NCBI RefSeq assembly: GCF_004303025.1
Contig: NZ_PJQW01000002.1
Coordinates: forward strand, 124,001 to 188,000
DNA from: Flavobacterium sp. J27
Lineage (GTDB): Bacteria; Bacteroidota; Bacteroidia; Flavobacteriales; Flavobacteriaceae
Direction: 5' to 3'
DNA: 64,000 nt
Under the pieces are notes generated by a model that was not told the DNA's origin, ran no database searches, and saw only the letters and a program-made list of their open reading frames with translations. The position numbers and the translations under genes were made by a program. Position 1 is the stretch's first letter; the number at the start of each line of letters is the position of its first letter. Positions 8,953 to 18,662 of this stretch are shown piece by piece.

Positions 8953-9471
8953 TTATTTTGAGGCGTACCAAACACACGTAATGCTGTTATTCCAAAGGTA
9001 TTCGTTTTTTAATTGTAATCCTATTTTTTCCAAGATTCTTCTAGAGCCTTTATTGTCAATATGTGCGGAAGCGTATAACGTGTCTACTTTTAAATTCGAA
9101 AAGGCAAATTCATACCAAACTTTAGCTGCTTCATAAGCATAGCTTTTTCCCCAGAATTCTTCTTTTAAACGATAACCAATATCATAAAAATTGGAATGAT
9201 TGTTCTCTATTTCGGTAATAAATTTTAATCCACACCAACCCACAAATCGATTTCCATCTTTAGTAATCATAGCAAAACGACCTATTCCATATTGTTCATA
9301 TTGTTGTAATACATTCTTGAGATAACCAATGCTCTCTTCTTTGGTTTTAAAAGGAGTATTACCTAGATAAATATGTACTTTAGGATTGCTATCCATAGCA
9401 AACATATCGTCGGCATCATTTAAATGTAATGGACGAAGAATTAATCGCTCTGTTTCTAATTTTAGATTCAT
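8953..9471 (-). CDS. GNAT family N-acetyltransferase (RimJ/RimL-like), copy 3
   Basis: 172 residues with LETERLILRPLHLND, a pyrophosphate-loop segment FWGKSYAYEAAKVW (Ser replaces the usual Gly after Lys, a deviation from GKGYATEA) and GSRRILEKIGL. It is first in transcription order of a tandem triplet of GNAT genes that probably arose by duplication. Substrate unknown. Confidence 0.87.
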   Translation of the reverse strand: MNLKLETERLILRPLHLNDADDMFAMDSNPKVHIYLGNTPFKTKEESIGYLKNVLQQYEQYGIGRFAMITKDGNRFVGWCGLKFITEIENNHSNFYDIGYRLKEEFWGKSYAYEAAKVWYEFAFSNLKVDTLYASAHIDNKGSRRILEKIGLQLKNEYLWNNSITCVWYASK

Positions 9472-9535
9472 ATTTTATAATTTACAACTGTATGATATAT
9501 AAAATTATAAGCAATCTATGAAAAACTATTTGAAA

Positions 9536-10402
9536 TTAATGTACCAATTTTTCTAAGGTATAATCAATTAAGTTTTCAACTACCTCATATGGATTTTGAC
9601 TAAAATCACCTGTCGCTCTGTTTGCGATAATGGCATTCAATGACAAACAATGATGTCCTAATAGCTTTCCTAAACCATAAATGGCAGCGGTTTCCATTTC
9701 AAGATTGGTCATTCGTGTGCCATTAAAATTAAAATTATCCATTTTGATATTCAATTCTGGATCTTGAATAGCTAATCGCAATACTCTACCTTGAGGTCCA
9801 TAAAAGCCACCCGCTGTTCCTGTAAAGCCTTTGTGCATTTTAGAACTAAATATCTTTTTGGCTAATGTATCGCTACATTTAATAACATAGGGACGTCCTT
9901 TTTTTAAATCCCAATTGGTTTGCGCAATAAACGCTTCTTCAATTGTTGATTCTGAAATAGTATCTATTAAATAAGAACGTAACATATTGTCTAAACCAAT
10001 TGCATATTCACTCATTACAAATGCATCTACAGGAATATCTTTTTGTAAGGAACCAGAAGTTCCAATACGCACAATATTAAGTGAGGTGTGTGTTTCTTTT
10101 GGTTTTTTGGTTTCTAAATTAATGTTTACCAAAGCATCCAATTCATTTATAACAATATCAATATTGTCTGGTCCTATTCCTGTTGAAATAACGGTTAATC
10201 TCTTTCCTTTATAACTACCAGTTTGTGTTTTAAATTCTCTTTTTTGAGTGGTAAATTCGATACTGTCAAATCGAGAGGTTATTTTTGAAACTCTATCTTG
10301 ATCTCCCACAAAAATAATATCGTGAGCTATGTTTTCTGGTTTTAAGTTAATATGGTATAAACTACCATCTGGGTTTAATATTAATTCTGAATTTTTAATC
10401 AT
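9536..10402 (-). CDS. Nucleoside phosphorylase (NP-I family, uridine phosphorylase-like)
   Basis: 288 residues. GDQDRVSKI and STGIGPDNIDIVINEL match the phosphate and ribose contact segments of the NP-I family, GTSGSLQ is the central glycine-rich strand, and NLEMETAAIYGL carries the EMET motif that binds ribose. It should cleave a nucleoside with phosphate to base and ribose-1-phosphate in salvage. The longer sequence is closer to uridine phosphorylases than to the short DeoD type, but base preference cannot be fixed by eye. It stands 65 bp from the GNAT operon. Confidence 0.85.
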   Translation of the reverse strand: MIKNSELILNPDGSLYHINLKPENIAHDIIFVGDQDRVSKITSRFDSIEFTTQKREFKTQTGSYKGKRLTVISTGIGPDNIDIVINELDALVNINLETKKPKETHTSLNIVRIGTSGSLQKDIPVDAFVMSEYAIGLDNMLRSYLIDTISESTIEEAFIAQTNWDLKKGRPYVIKCSDTLAKKIFSSKMHKGFTGTAGGFYGPQGRVLRLAIQDPELNIKMDNFNFNGTRMTNLEMETAAIYGLGKLLGHHCLSLNAIIANRATGDFSQNPYEVVENLIDYTLEKLVH

Positions 10403-10470
10403 AATGTTATTGTGAGATTGCTTTGCAAGCTCAATATTTAAATTTTATAAATTGTCAATGTTATATTTTT

Positions 10471-10806
10471 TTAACCTCCAACTCGTTTTGTTTTAAAACC
10501 TTTATTTTGAAGGAATTGCATTATTTTATCACGATAATCGCCTTGTATGATAATTTCTCCATCTTTAAAACTACCACCTACAGCAAATTTATTTTTGATT
10601 TCTTTGGCTAATAATTTAAAGTCTTCTTCTTCACCTTCATATCCAGCAATAATTGTTGTTGGTTTTCCTTTTCTTTTTTCATATTTACAAATCATAGGTT
10701 CTTTTTGAACAAACAATTCATGTTCTGAAATTTCTGGTGTTTCTTCTTTTTCGTTTGATGGCTGATGATCTGGAAATAATTTTTTTAATTGGTCTTCTAA
10801 ACTCAT
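10471..10806 (-). CDS. SUI1/YciH-family translation factor-like protein
   Basis: 111 residues. The last 70 residues form the SUI1/eIF1-like domain: KRKGKPTTIIAGYEG, LAKEIKNKFAVGGSFKDGEIIIQGDYR and the end FLQNKGFKTKRVGG, which correspond to the conserved basic strand, GCGG-like turn (here AVGGS) and C-terminal segment of YciH. The first 40 residues are acidic and probably flexible. Bacterial YciH influences start-codon fidelity in vitro. The reading starts at ATG 10806. Confidence 0.88.
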   Translation of the reverse strand: MSLEDQLKKLFPDHQPSNEKEETPEISEHELFVQKEPMICKYEKRKGKPTTIIAGYEGEEEDFKLLAKEIKNKFAVGGSFKDGEIIIQGDYRDKIMQFLQNKGFKTKRVGG

Positions 10807-10892
10807 AAAAATATAGATTTAAAAAAAGCAAATTCCAAATCCCAAGTTATTACAATTGGAATTTGGAATTTTATAATTTGGAACTATTCCGA

Positions 10893-11846
10893 TTACTTTT
10901 TGATTAATCCTAATTCCACTAGTCTTTCATGTAAGAACTCACCAGCGGTTATATCTTCGTATAGTTTTGGATTATTTTCATCAATACATTCTGGTAAGCA
11001 GTTTAAACTCATATCACTTACTGGATGCATGAAAAATGGAATAGAATATCGCGAACTCCCCCATAATTCTCTTGGCGGATTTACCACTTGATGAATTGTA
11101 GATTTCAATTTATTGTTCGTATGACGCGATAACATATCGCCCACGTTAATCATTAATTCATCAGGTTGTGCAATCGCATCTACCCATTCTCCATTATGGT
11201 TTTGTACTTGTAACCCTTTTCCTTGAGCTCCCATTAACAAAGTAATTAAGTTAATGTCTCCATGAGCAGCAGCTCTAACAGCGCCATCTTTAGGCTCATC
11301 TGTAATAGGAGGGTAGTGGATAGGTCTTAAAATACTGTTACCGTCTTTGATGTATTTGTCAAAATAAAACTCATCTAAACCAATGTATAAGGCTAAAGCT
11401 CTTAAAACATAAATACCTGTTTTTTCAAGCATTTGATAGGCTTGTTTTCCAACTGGGTTAAAATTAGATAATTCCGTTACCTGAACATTATCAGGATATT
11501 CGTTTTCGTATTTTGACCCTTCAGAAACATATTGTCCAAAGTGCCAAAATTCTTTTAAATCTCCTGCTGAACGCCCTTTAGCATGTTCTTTTCCGAAAGA
11601 GACATAACCTCTTTGCCCTCCAATACCAGGAATTTCATATTTTGATTTGGTTTCTAGAGGTAAATTGAAGAAATTTCTAACTTCAGCATATAAATCCTCT
11701 ACTAATTTGTCATCTAAAAAATGACCTTTTAATGCTACGAAGCCGATTTCTTCGTAGGCTTTTCCGATTTCATTTACAAATTTTTGTTTACGTGCCGGAT
11801 CGTCCGACAGGAAATCACGTAAGTCAACACTAGGAATTTGTTGCAT
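10893..11846 (-). CDS. Isopenicillin N synthase-like 2-oxoglutarate/Fe(II) oxygenase
   Basis: 317 residues, normal for the IPNS-like family. The iron ligands are visible as HGDIN (HxD) and a distal His in KSTIHQVV about 55 residues later, and RYSIPFF carries the Arg-x-Ser that binds the 2-oxoglutarate carboxylate. The N-terminal DIOX_N domain begins IPSVDLRDFL. Such enzymes hydroxylate or desaturate small molecules using O2; the substrate is not evident and no beta-lactam pathway genes are nearby. A -7 element on the minus strand lies at 11897-11904 (TACATTTG). Confidence 0.88.
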   Translation of the reverse strand: MQQIPSVDLRDFLSDDPARKQKFVNEIGKAYEEIGFVALKGHFLDDKLVEDLYAEVRNFFNLPLETKSKYEIPGIGGQRGYVSFGKEHAKGRSAGDLKEFWHFGQYVSEGSKYENEYPDNVQVTELSNFNPVGKQAYQMLEKTGIYVLRALALYIGLDEFYFDKYIKDGNSILRPIHYPPITDEPKDGAVRAAAHGDINLITLLMGAQGKGLQVQNHNGEWVDAIAQPDELMINVGDMLSRHTNNKLKSTIHQVVNPPRELWGSSRYSIPFFMHPVSDMSLNCLPECIDENNPKLYEDITAGEFLHERLVELGLIKK

Positions 11847-11896
11847 ACTAAAACTTTATTGTTAATAAATCTAAAGGCGCTTAGCCCAAGTAAATA

Positions 11897-11904
11897 CAAA
11901 TGTA
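11897..11904 (-). promoter_or_regulatory. -7 promoter element for the oxygenase gene
   Basis: TACATTTG on the minus strand matches TAnnTTTG, 50 bp upstream of the ATG at 11846. Confidence 0.45.
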
Positions 11905-12049
11905 TTGATTTATTTTTAATTTAAAATGAGGAAGTTATCAACATTTTTTTGTGGTTGTCTTTTTTTGGAAAATAAATTTTATAACAAATCATTTTAAAAA
12001 TGTTATTTTTTATATTTTTGAAATAAAATAATTTAGAAACCTAATTACC

Positions 12050-14026
12050 ATGAACTTTGATAGAAAAGAGTTAAGTAATCCGCAACTTATAGATTTGTAT
12101 AAAAAGCTTTTAAAACCAAGAATGATTGAAGAAAAGATGTTAATTCTTTTGCGTCAGGGTAAGGTTTCAAAGTGGTTTTCTGGAATTGGACAAGAAGCTA
12201 TTTCTGTTGGTATTACTGCCGTTTTAGATAAAGACGAATACATTTTACCCATGCACCGTAATTTAGGTGTTTTTACTACTAGAGAGATTCCTTTATATCG
12301 TTTGTTTTCACAATGGCAAGGTAAAAAAACAGGTTTTACTAAAGGTAGAGACAGAAGTTTTCATTTTGGAACACAAGAATTTAAGATTGTGGGAATGATT
12401 TCTCATTTAGGGCCTCAAATGGGCGTTGCAGACGGAATAGCTTTAGCTAATAAATTGAAGAAAAATGGTAAAATTACGGCTGTTTTTACTGGTGAAGGAG
12501 CTACTTCTGAAGGAGATTTCCATGAAGCTTTAAATATTGCTTCTGTTTGGGATTTACCAGTTTTATTTGTAATTGAAAATAATGGATATGGACTTTCGAC
12601 ACCTACAAATGAACAATATCGTTGTGAAAATTTAGCAGATAAAGGAGTAGGTTATGGAATGGAAAGTCATATTATAGATGGGAATAATATTTTAGATGTT
12701 TTTCATAAAATTACAGAACTAAAAGCATCCATGATAGAAAATCCGAGACCTGTTTTATTGGAATTTAAAACTTTTAGAATGCGTGGTCATGAAGAGGCGA
12801 GTGGAACTAAATATGTGCCTCAAGAATTAATGGATTTATGGGCAGAAAAAGATCCGATTGCTAATTTTAAAGATTATTTATTTAGAACTTTTGTTATAAA
12901 TGAAGATGATGATGCTTTAATTAAAGAGCGAATTAAAGCAGAAATAGACGAACATTGGGCGAAAACTCAGTTGGAACCCGAGGTGGAAGCTAATTTAGAG
13001 GAAGAATTAAATGATATGTATGAACCTTACGAACATGAACAATTTTTTCATTCTGATGCCACTGAAAATATAAGAGTTATTGATGCCATTTCAAGTGCCT
13101 TAAAATTGTCGATGGAAAAACATGATAATTTAGTGATTATGGGCCAAGATATAGCTGAATATGGAGGTGCATTTAAAATTACAGAAGGTTTTGTAGCCGA
13201 ATTTGGTAAAGAAAGAATTAGAAATACACCAATTTGTGAAAGTGCCATCGTTTCTGCTGCAAACGGATTATCGATAAACGGATACAAAGCAATTGTAGAA
13301 ATGCAATTTGCAGATTTTGTTTCTACCGGTTTTAACCCCATTGTAAATTTATTAGCAAAGCAACATTATCGCTGGAATGAAAAAGCCGATGTAGTAGTGA
13401 GAATGCCTTGTGGAGGTGGAACTCAAGCAGGACCTTTTCATTCGCAAACCAATGAAGCTTGGTTTACCAAAACACCAGGATTAAAAGTGGTTTACCCTGC
13501 TTTTCCTTATGATGCAAAAGGACTTTTAAATACGGCTATTAATGACCCAAATCCAGTTTTGTATTTTGAGCATAAACAATTGTATAGAAGTGTTTATCAA
13601 GATGTACCTGTAGATTATTACACCATTCCTTTTGGAAAAGCGGCTTTGTTAAAAGATGGAAATGAAGTAACTATTATTTCTTTTGGAGCAGGAGTACATT
13701 GGGCTTTAGAAACGTTATCAAAAAATCCTGATATTTCAGCGGATTTGATAGATCTAAGATCATTACAACCCCTTGATGTAGAGACTATTTTTAATTCTGT
13801 GAAGAAAACGGGTCGTGTTATTATTTTACAAGAAGACACCCTTTTTGGAGGTATTTCAAGTGATATTTCTGCTTTAATCATGGAAAATTGTTTTGAACAT
13901 TTAGACGCTCCAGTAAAAAGAGTAGGTAGTGTTGAAACGGCAATACCATTTGTAAAAGCACTGGAAGATCAATATTTGCCTAAAAATAGATTTGAAATGG
14001 AATTAATTACTTTATTGAAGTATTAA
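12050..14026 (+). CDS. Fused 2-oxoacid dehydrogenase E1 alpha/beta (2-oxoisovalerate dehydrogenase-like)
   Basis: A 658-residue protein in which the E1 alpha subunit (about 1-325) is followed by E1 beta (about 335-658), two chains that are separate genes in many bacteria. The alpha part has the thiamine diphosphate motif [10 protein letters not shown] ... ENNGYG; the beta part has [24 protein letters not shown] and a terminal transketolase-C domain ([10 protein letters not shown]). It should decarboxylate a 2-oxoacid and pass the acyl group to E2 lipoate. The single-chain form is common in Bacteroidota and usually assigned to branched-chain 2-oxoacids, although pyruvate cannot be excluded. 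No E2 or E3 gene is nearby. Confidence 0.88.
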   Translation: MNFDRKELSNPQLIDLYKKLLKPRMIEEKMLILLRQGKVSKWFSGIGQEAISVGITAVLDKDEYILPMHRNLGVFTTREIPLYRLFSQWQGKKTGFTKGRDRSFHFGTQEFKIVGMISHLGPQMGVADGIALANKLKKNGKITAVFTGEGATSEGDFHEALNIASVWDLPVLFVIENNGYGLSTPTNEQYRCENLADKGVGYGMESHIIDGNNILDVFHKITELKASMIENPRPVLLEFKTFRMRGHEEASGTKYVPQELMDLWAEKDPIANFKDYLFRTFVINEDDDALIKERIKAEIDEHWAKTQLEPEVEANLEEELNDMYEPYEHEQFFHSDATENIRVIDAISSALKLSMEKHDNLVIMGQDIAEYGGAFKITEGFVAEFGKERIRNTPICESAIVSAANGLSINGYKAIVEMQFADFVSTGFNPIVNLLAKQHYRWNEKADVVVRMPCGGGTQAGPFHSQTNEAWFTKTPGLKVVYPAFPYDAKGLLNTAINDPNPVLYFEHKQLYRSVYQDVPVDYYTIPFGKAALLKDGNEVTIISFGAGVHWALETLSKNPDISADLIDLRSLQPLDVETIFNSVKKTGRVIILQEDTLFGGISSDISALIMENCFEHLDAPVKRVGSVETAIPFVKALEDQYLPKNRFEMELITLLKY

Positions 14027-14038
14027 TCTAGGATATAG

Positions 14039-14068
14039 AAAAGGGAACTAAATGTAGTTCCCTTTTTT
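14039..14068. terminator. Bidirectional terminator
   Basis: GGGAACT/AGTTCCC stem with six-base loop, A-run before and T-run after, between the convergent genes ending at 14026 and 14067. Confidence 0.85.
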
Positions 14069-14774
14069 AATTTTTATTTTCTAAAGCATTCCAAATTACT
14101 TCATTAGGAGTAGGAGCAACAAAAACTAAATTTTCTTTGGTAACAGGATGCATAATTTCCAGTTTTCTGGCATGTAAATGGATTCCTCCATCTGGATTGC
14201 TTCTGTCAAAACCATATTTCAAATCTCCTTTTATTGGGCAACCGATTGCTGTTAATTGTGCTCTAATTTGATGATGTCTCCCAGTATGCAATAGAATTTC
14301 TAAACCAAAATAATGGTCCAGTTTTTTAAAAACAGTATACTCTAAACTTGCATTTTTACTCTCAGGTACTTCTTTTACATGTGCCTTTGAAGTGTTATTC
14401 TTTGGATTTCTTTTTAAAAAATGAACTAAAATGTCTTTTGTTTTTGGAGGATTATTTTTTACCACAGCCCAATAGGTTTTTTTAGTATCTCTATTTTTAA
14501 AGCTTTCGTTTAATCGTGTTAATGCTTTTGAAGTCTTAGCAAAAACAACTATACCAGTTGTGGGTCTGTCTAAACGATGAATAACACCCAAAAAAACTTC
14601 TCCAGGTTTATTGTATTTTTCTTTAAGGTATTCTTTTACTACATCAGAAAGAGGTTTGTCACCCGTTTTATCTCCTTGCACAATATCTCCCACTCGTTTA
14701 TTGATTACAATAATGTGGTTGTCTTCATGTACTATTTGTAGATTGTTTTTGGTTGAAATAATTTTCGATGACAT
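14067..14774 (-). CDS. RluA-family rRNA pseudouridine synthase
   Basis: 235 residues. HRLDRPTTGIVVFAKT at about residues 66-81 contains the RLD motif with the catalytic Asp, preceded by EDNHIIVINK and followed by TGRHHQIRAQLTAIG, the conserved RluA motif III. No S4 domain is present, as expected for a short RluA/RluC-like single-domain enzyme. It isomerises a uridine in rRNA or tRNA; the site cannot be named. A -7 element TACATTTG lies at 14796-14803 on the minus strand. Confidence 0.92.
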   Translation of the reverse strand: MSSKIISTKNNLQIVHEDNHIIVINKRVGDIVQGDKTGDKPLSDVVKEYLKEKYNKPGEVFLGVIHRLDRPTTGIVVFAKTSKALTRLNESFKNRDTKKTYWAVVKNNPPKTKDILVHFLKRNPKNNTSKAHVKEVPESKNASLEYTVFKKLDHYFGLEILLHTGRHHQIRAQLTAIGCPIKGDLKYGFDRSNPDGGIHLHARKLEIMHPVTKENLVFVAPTPNEVIWNALENKN

Positions 14775-14795
14775 TTATACTGGATTTATAAGATA

Positions 14796-14803
14796 CAAAT
14801 GTA
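14796..14803 (-). promoter_or_regulatory. -7 promoter element for the pseudouridine synthase
   Basis: TACATTTG on the minus strand, matching TAnnTTTG, 21 bp before the ATG at 14774. Confidence 0.45.
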
Positions 14804-14881
14804 CTATTTTATTAAATTTTCTTTTCATTTGATTTATTAAATTGAATCATTTTGAAATGAAAATAATCTTATTAAATATGA

Positions 14882-14889
14882 TATATTTG
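14882..14889 (+). promoter_or_regulatory. -7 promoter element placed immediately before a start codon
   Basis: TATATTTG matches TAnnTTTG and ends only five bases before the ATG at 14895, so transcription would begin at or next to the start codon. Confidence 0.5.
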
Positions 14890-14894
14890 TAACA

Positions 14895-16490
14895 ATGGAA
14901 AAACTATTAAAAAATAAGATTTTTTTTTTCTTTCAACTATTTGTCTTTTTTTATCCAGCTTTAGCTACATTTTCTATACCTTTTCTTTTGCATGGTATTT
15001 ATTTTAAGACAGATATAGTTCAAAATGTACTACTTGGTATATTATTGTTTCTTTTTTCAAATTTCTATTTAACAAAAAATAAAATAATCCTACTGATTCT
15101 ACTATTTTTTGTTTATTTATTTTCATTAATAGAAACATTTTATTTAATAACTTTTAGAAGTTATCTTACAAGTTCAAGTATTTTTATTTTTTTTGAATCC
15201 AATTTTTCTGAAATTAGTTCTTTCACAAACGAATATTTTACCCTTACATTTTTTTTAATTGCTACAAGTTTTGTTTTGATATATTCCACTTTTACGATTC
15301 TATTACGCAAGAAAATTATTTGTTTGCCCTATATAAATTTAAAAAAGCAAACTAAAATAGTATTTAAAATAATTTTATTTTTAGGTTTTATTTTATTGAT
15401 AATTCCACCACTCAACAAGAGTTACTTTCCAATGGTTATGCTAGAAGCAATTCAAGATTACAAATTGCAAATGATAAGTTATAATAATCAGAAGTTTAAT
15501 AAAACTAGTGATTATTTTAAGAATGTGACTTTAAAAAAGGATTCGATACCAGAAACTTATGTTTTAGTTATAGGCGAATCTACAACAAAAAATCATATGG
15601 AATTATACGATTATTATAGAAACACGACTCCTTTATTGCATTCGATTTCTAATGAGCTGCTTGTGTATAATAATGTAATTTGCCCTAATACACACACTTT
15701 AACGGCATTGGAAAAAGTATTAACCTTAGGTACAACCGATAATTTAGATTTAAAATATAAAGGTAATTTGTTGCAATTGTTTAATCAAGCAGGTTTTACT
15801 ACTTATTGGATATCAAACCAAAAACCAACAGGAATATGGGATAATTTTATTACAGGAATTGCGAATAGTTCCCATCATAAGTTTTTTTATAATATTTCAG
15901 ATAACAAATCTCCGTACGATGAAGTCCTTTTTGAAACTTACAAATCAGTTTTAAAAGAAAAGACTAGTAAAAAGTTAATTATACTACATTTAATGGGAAC
16001 GCATTTATCATATAAAGATCGTTATCCAAACTCGTTTAATGTTTTTGTAAATAAACCGAAAACTAAATTCAATACAAAAGAAGTCTTTGAAACCATAAAT
16101 AATTACGATAATTCTATTTTATACCAAGATTATATTTGGTTTTCTATTATTGAACTTTTAAAAAGAGAAAATCAAAAAGCAGCTGTTTTATGCTTATCTG
16201 ACCATGGAGAAGAGGTATATGAAAGTATAGATTTTTTTGGTCATACTGAAACAAAGGGGACGAAATCTATGTACGAAATTCCATTTCTTTTATGGCTTTC
16301 AGATAAAAAAAAGGATGAAAAAAATAATTTAGTTTTCGATGTTAAAAGAAGATATTGTTCTGAAGATTTAATTTATTCGATGGCAGATTTAGCAGGAATA
16401 CATTTTACTGCTTTTCATTCTAAAAAAAGTATTTTAAATGTTAATTATATGCCTTCTAAAAAGGTAGTAATAAAGATTTTAGAAAAATGA
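14895..16490 (+). CDS. Phosphoethanolamine transferase-like membrane sulfatase-fold protein
   Basis: 531 residues. Hydrophobic segments at about 10-30, 42-60, 65-85, 112-135 and 155-172 give a five-helix membrane domain, followed by an extracytoplasmic alkaline-phosphatase-fold domain. VLVIGESTTKNHMELYDYYR contains the catalytic Thr (GEST) of EptA/CptA-type enzymes, and LSDHGEEV with FGHTE supplies metal ligands. The family moves phosphoethanolamine from phosphatidylethanolamine onto lipid A or core sugar. The exact acceptor is inferred only at family level. It overlaps the next gene by four bases (ATGA), implying coupled translation. Confidence 0.87.
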   Translation: MEKLLKNKIFFFFQLFVFFYPALATFSIPFLLHGIYFKTDIVQNVLLGILLFLFSNFYLTKNKIILLILLFFVYLFSLIETFYLITFRSYLTSSSIFIFFESNFSEISSFTNEYFTLTFFLIATSFVLIYSTFTILLRKKIICLPYINLKKQTKIVFKIILFLGFILLIIPPLNKSYFPMVMLEAIQDYKLQMISYNNQKFNKTSDYFKNVTLKKDSIPETYVLVIGESTTKNHMELYDYYRNTTPLLHSISNELLVYNNVICPNTHTLTALEKVLTLGTTDNLDLKYKGNLLQLFNQAGFTTYWISNQKPTGIWDNFITGIANSSHHKFFYNISDNKSPYDEVLFETYKSVLKEKTSKKLIILHLMGTHLSYKDRYPNSFNVFVNKPKTKFNTKEVFETINNYDNSILYQDYIWFSIIELLKRENQKAAVLCLSDHGEEVYESIDFFGHTETKGTKSMYEIPFLLWLSDKKKDEKNNLVFDVKRRYCSEDLIYSMADLAGIHFTAFHSKKSILNVNYMPSKKVVIKILEK

Positions 16491-17248
16491 AGCATTACAT
16501 GGGAAAAAAAGGAAAAAGAGTACTAATAGTCTTGATTAGTTTTGCAGTTTTATCATTAATTTTTTATTCTAATCAAACTATTGCTATTTTATTTGCTCCT
16601 AAAATTATGGTACATCGAGTAAATAGTATGGAGAAATTAGAGGAAGTAAAGAATAAGTATAGAGGAGTTGAGCTAGATATTGTGTTTGATTCTTTGAGAA
16701 ATGTTTTTGATGTAAATCATCCACCAGCAAAAAGCATACAGTTAGATTTAAAAACCTATTTTTCAAATAGTAAAGGAGTAAATGATTTATTCATTTGGCT
16801 GGATTTTAAAAATTTATCTGAGAGTAATCAGACGAATGCTATAAATCGATTGAATGAAATAGTGATTCAAAATCATCTTATAAAAAAAAATATAATTTTA
16901 GAAACTACTAATCCAAAATTAGCTTTGGCTTTTAAAGATGCAGGTTACAAGACCTCATATTATTTACCACCTTATCTATACACTAAATCTAAAGATAGTT
17001 TGGCCTATTATATTTCTATAATAAGCCAAAAGAATACAATTTATCCTACAGATTATCTTTCATTTGATTATAGGGATTATACAATTGTAAATAAATATTT
17101 TAAAACCAAGAAGAAATTAACTTGGTTTGCCAATGAATCATCTTACACAAAAAAAATTCCTTCAAAAATAAAATTATATAAAATATTATTCGATAGAAAT
17201 GTGCATCATGTTTTATTGCCCTATGTTTCCAAAAAAGGAAATAGATAA
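16487..17248 (+). CDS. FAM151/menorin-like, GDPD-superfamily-like membrane-anchored protein
   Basis: 253 residues. One N-terminal hydrophobic helix (about 10-32) is followed by MVHRVNSMEKLEEV, GVELDIVFD and NHPP. The order H.VNS...L, E.D, HPP resembles the FAM151/menorin group (DUF2181), which belongs with glycerophosphodiester phosphodiesterase-like TIM barrels; His, Glu/Asp and the second His would be the metal or acid-base residues. Enzymatic activity is inference. The start overlaps the transferase stop (ATGA); an ATG at 16499 is an alternative. The operon link suggests a role in envelope lipid or polysaccharide head-group chemistry. Confidence 0.6.
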   Translation: MKHYMGKKGKRVLIVLISFAVLSLIFYSNQTIAILFAPKIMVHRVNSMEKLEEVKNKYRGVELDIVFDSLRNVFDVNHPPAKSIQLDLKTYFSNSKGVNDLFIWLDFKNLSESNQTNAINRLNEIVIQNHLIKKNIILETTNPKLALAFKDAGYKTSYYLPPYLYTKSKDSLAYYISIISQKNTIYPTDYLSFDYRDYTIVNKYFKTKKKLTWFANESSYTKKIPSKIKLYKILFDRNVHHVLLPYVSKKGNR

Positions 17249-17268
17249 AATTATAATTGATTTACTTC

Positions 17269-18087
17269 TTAATATTGCTCGTTTTCATTTGGAAAGTCAA
17301 CTGCTTTAACATCAGTTACATATTGGCTAATAGCTGTTGTCATATCTTCATACAAATTCATGTATCTTCTTAAAAATCTTGGACTAAACTCATGTGTCAT
17401 ACCAATCATATCATGCAATACTAATACTTGACCGTCTACACCGTTTCCTGCTCCAATGCCTATCACAGGTATAGAAATACTTTTGGCTACTCTTTCTGCT
17501 AAACTAGCTGGTATTTTTTCTAATACAACAGCAAAACATCCTACTTTTTCAAGCATTTTAGCATCTTCAATTAGTTTTTCAGCTTCTGCTTCTTCTTTAG
17601 CTCTAACGGTATAAGTTCCAAATTTATAAATAGATTGAGGTGTTAATCCTAAATGACCCATCACAGGTATTCCAGCATGTAAAATACGTTTGATTGAATC
17701 CTTAATTTCTTGACCACCTTCTAATTTAACGGCATGACCACCACTTTCTTTCATAATTCTAATAGCAGAACGCAACGCTTCTTTTGGATCTGATTGATAA
17801 CTTCCAAAAGGTAAATCGACAACCACTAAGGCTCTTTCAACAGCTCTAATTACTGAAGAGGCATGATAAATCATTTGATCTAAAGTAATTGGTAAAGTGG
17901 TTTCATGTCCAGCCATAACATTGCTAGCTGAATCACCTACTAAGATCACATCTACACCAGATGAATCTACAATTTTAGCCATAGTGTAATCATAGGCTGT
18001 TAGCATGGAGATTTTTTCTCCATTGTCTTTCATTTCAATTAATGTTCTAGTGGTAATTCTTTTATAATCTTTTTTAGCTACTGACAT
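17269..18087 (-). CDS. panB: 3-methyl-2-oxobutanoate hydroxymethyltransferase
   Basis: 272 residues, standard for Pan[32 protein letters not shown] (Asp metal ligand), [20 protein letters not shown] and IPVIGIGAG are the consecutive family motifs. It converts 2-oxoisovalerate and methylenetetrahydrofolate to ketopantoate, the first committed step to pantothenate and CoA. No other pan gene is adjacent. Confidence 0.97.
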   Translation of the reverse strand: MSVAKKDYKRITTRTLIEMKDNGEKISMLTAYDYTMAKIVDSSGVDVILVGDSASNVMAGHETTLPITLDQMIYHASSVIRAVERALVVVDLPFGSYQSDPKEALRSAIRIMKESGGHAVKLEGGQEIKDSIKRILHAGIPVMGHLGLTPQSIYKFGTYTVRAKEEAEAEKLIEDAKMLEKVGCFAVVLEKIPASLAERVAKSISIPVIGIGAGNGVDGQVLVLHDMIGMTHEFSPRFLRRYMNLYEDMTTAISQYVTDVKAVDFPNENEQY

Positions 18088-18222
18088 AATGTTTTATGGG
18101 GATTTATCCTGAATTGAGGTAAAAATTAAATAATTGTTTTTATAAGAATGTAAAATTAACATATTCTTAGAAACTGTAACTATTTTTAAGAAAAAACTAC
18201 TAATACTAATAAATAAAATAAG

Positions 18223-18654
18223 ATGAAAAAAATAGTATTATATTTTTTGTTACTTTCTTTTACAGCTTTAAAAGCACAAGAAGTTAATCCTAAAGCCACA
18301 ATTGTAGCTTTTTTTAATGCTTTTCATGCAAAAGATACCGTTAATTTGCAAAAAATTTCTCATAAAGAAATTAGTATACAAACGATTGCTACCACTAAAG
18401 AGGAGGAAAAATTAATTACAGAAAAATATTCCGATTTTTTAAAATCTATAAGTGCTATTCCAAATACAGTAAAATTCGAAGAGAGAATTTTAGATTATCA
18501 AATACAAATAGACGGTGGATTAGCACACGTATGGACTCCTTATGAATTTTACATTAATAATACGTTAAGTCATAAAGGAGTCAATTCTTTCACATTATTA
18601 AAACAGAATAATGGATGGGTTATTATTCATATAATAGATACGAGAAGAAAATAG
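18223..18654 (+). CDS. Secreted SnoaL/NTF2-like protein
   Basis: 143 residues with a signal peptide (cleavage probably after LKAQ, residues 1-19). The rest fits an NTF2/SnoaL-like cone: IVAFFNAFHAKDTVNLQKI, a strand region with AHVWTPYEFYINN, and a terminal SFTLLKQNNGWVIIHIIDTRRK. Function unknown; in the periplasm such domains are often small ligand binders. It is convergent with sdaA and only 8 bp from its stop. Confidence 0.75.
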   Translation: MKKIVLYFLLLSFTALKAQEVNPKATIVAFFNAFHAKDTVNLQKISHKEISIQTIATTKEEEKLITEKYSDFLKSISAIPNTVKFEERILDYQIQIDGGLAHVWTPYEFYINNTLSHKGVNSFTLLKQNNGWVIIHIIDTRRK

Positions 18655-18662
18655 ATAAAAGG

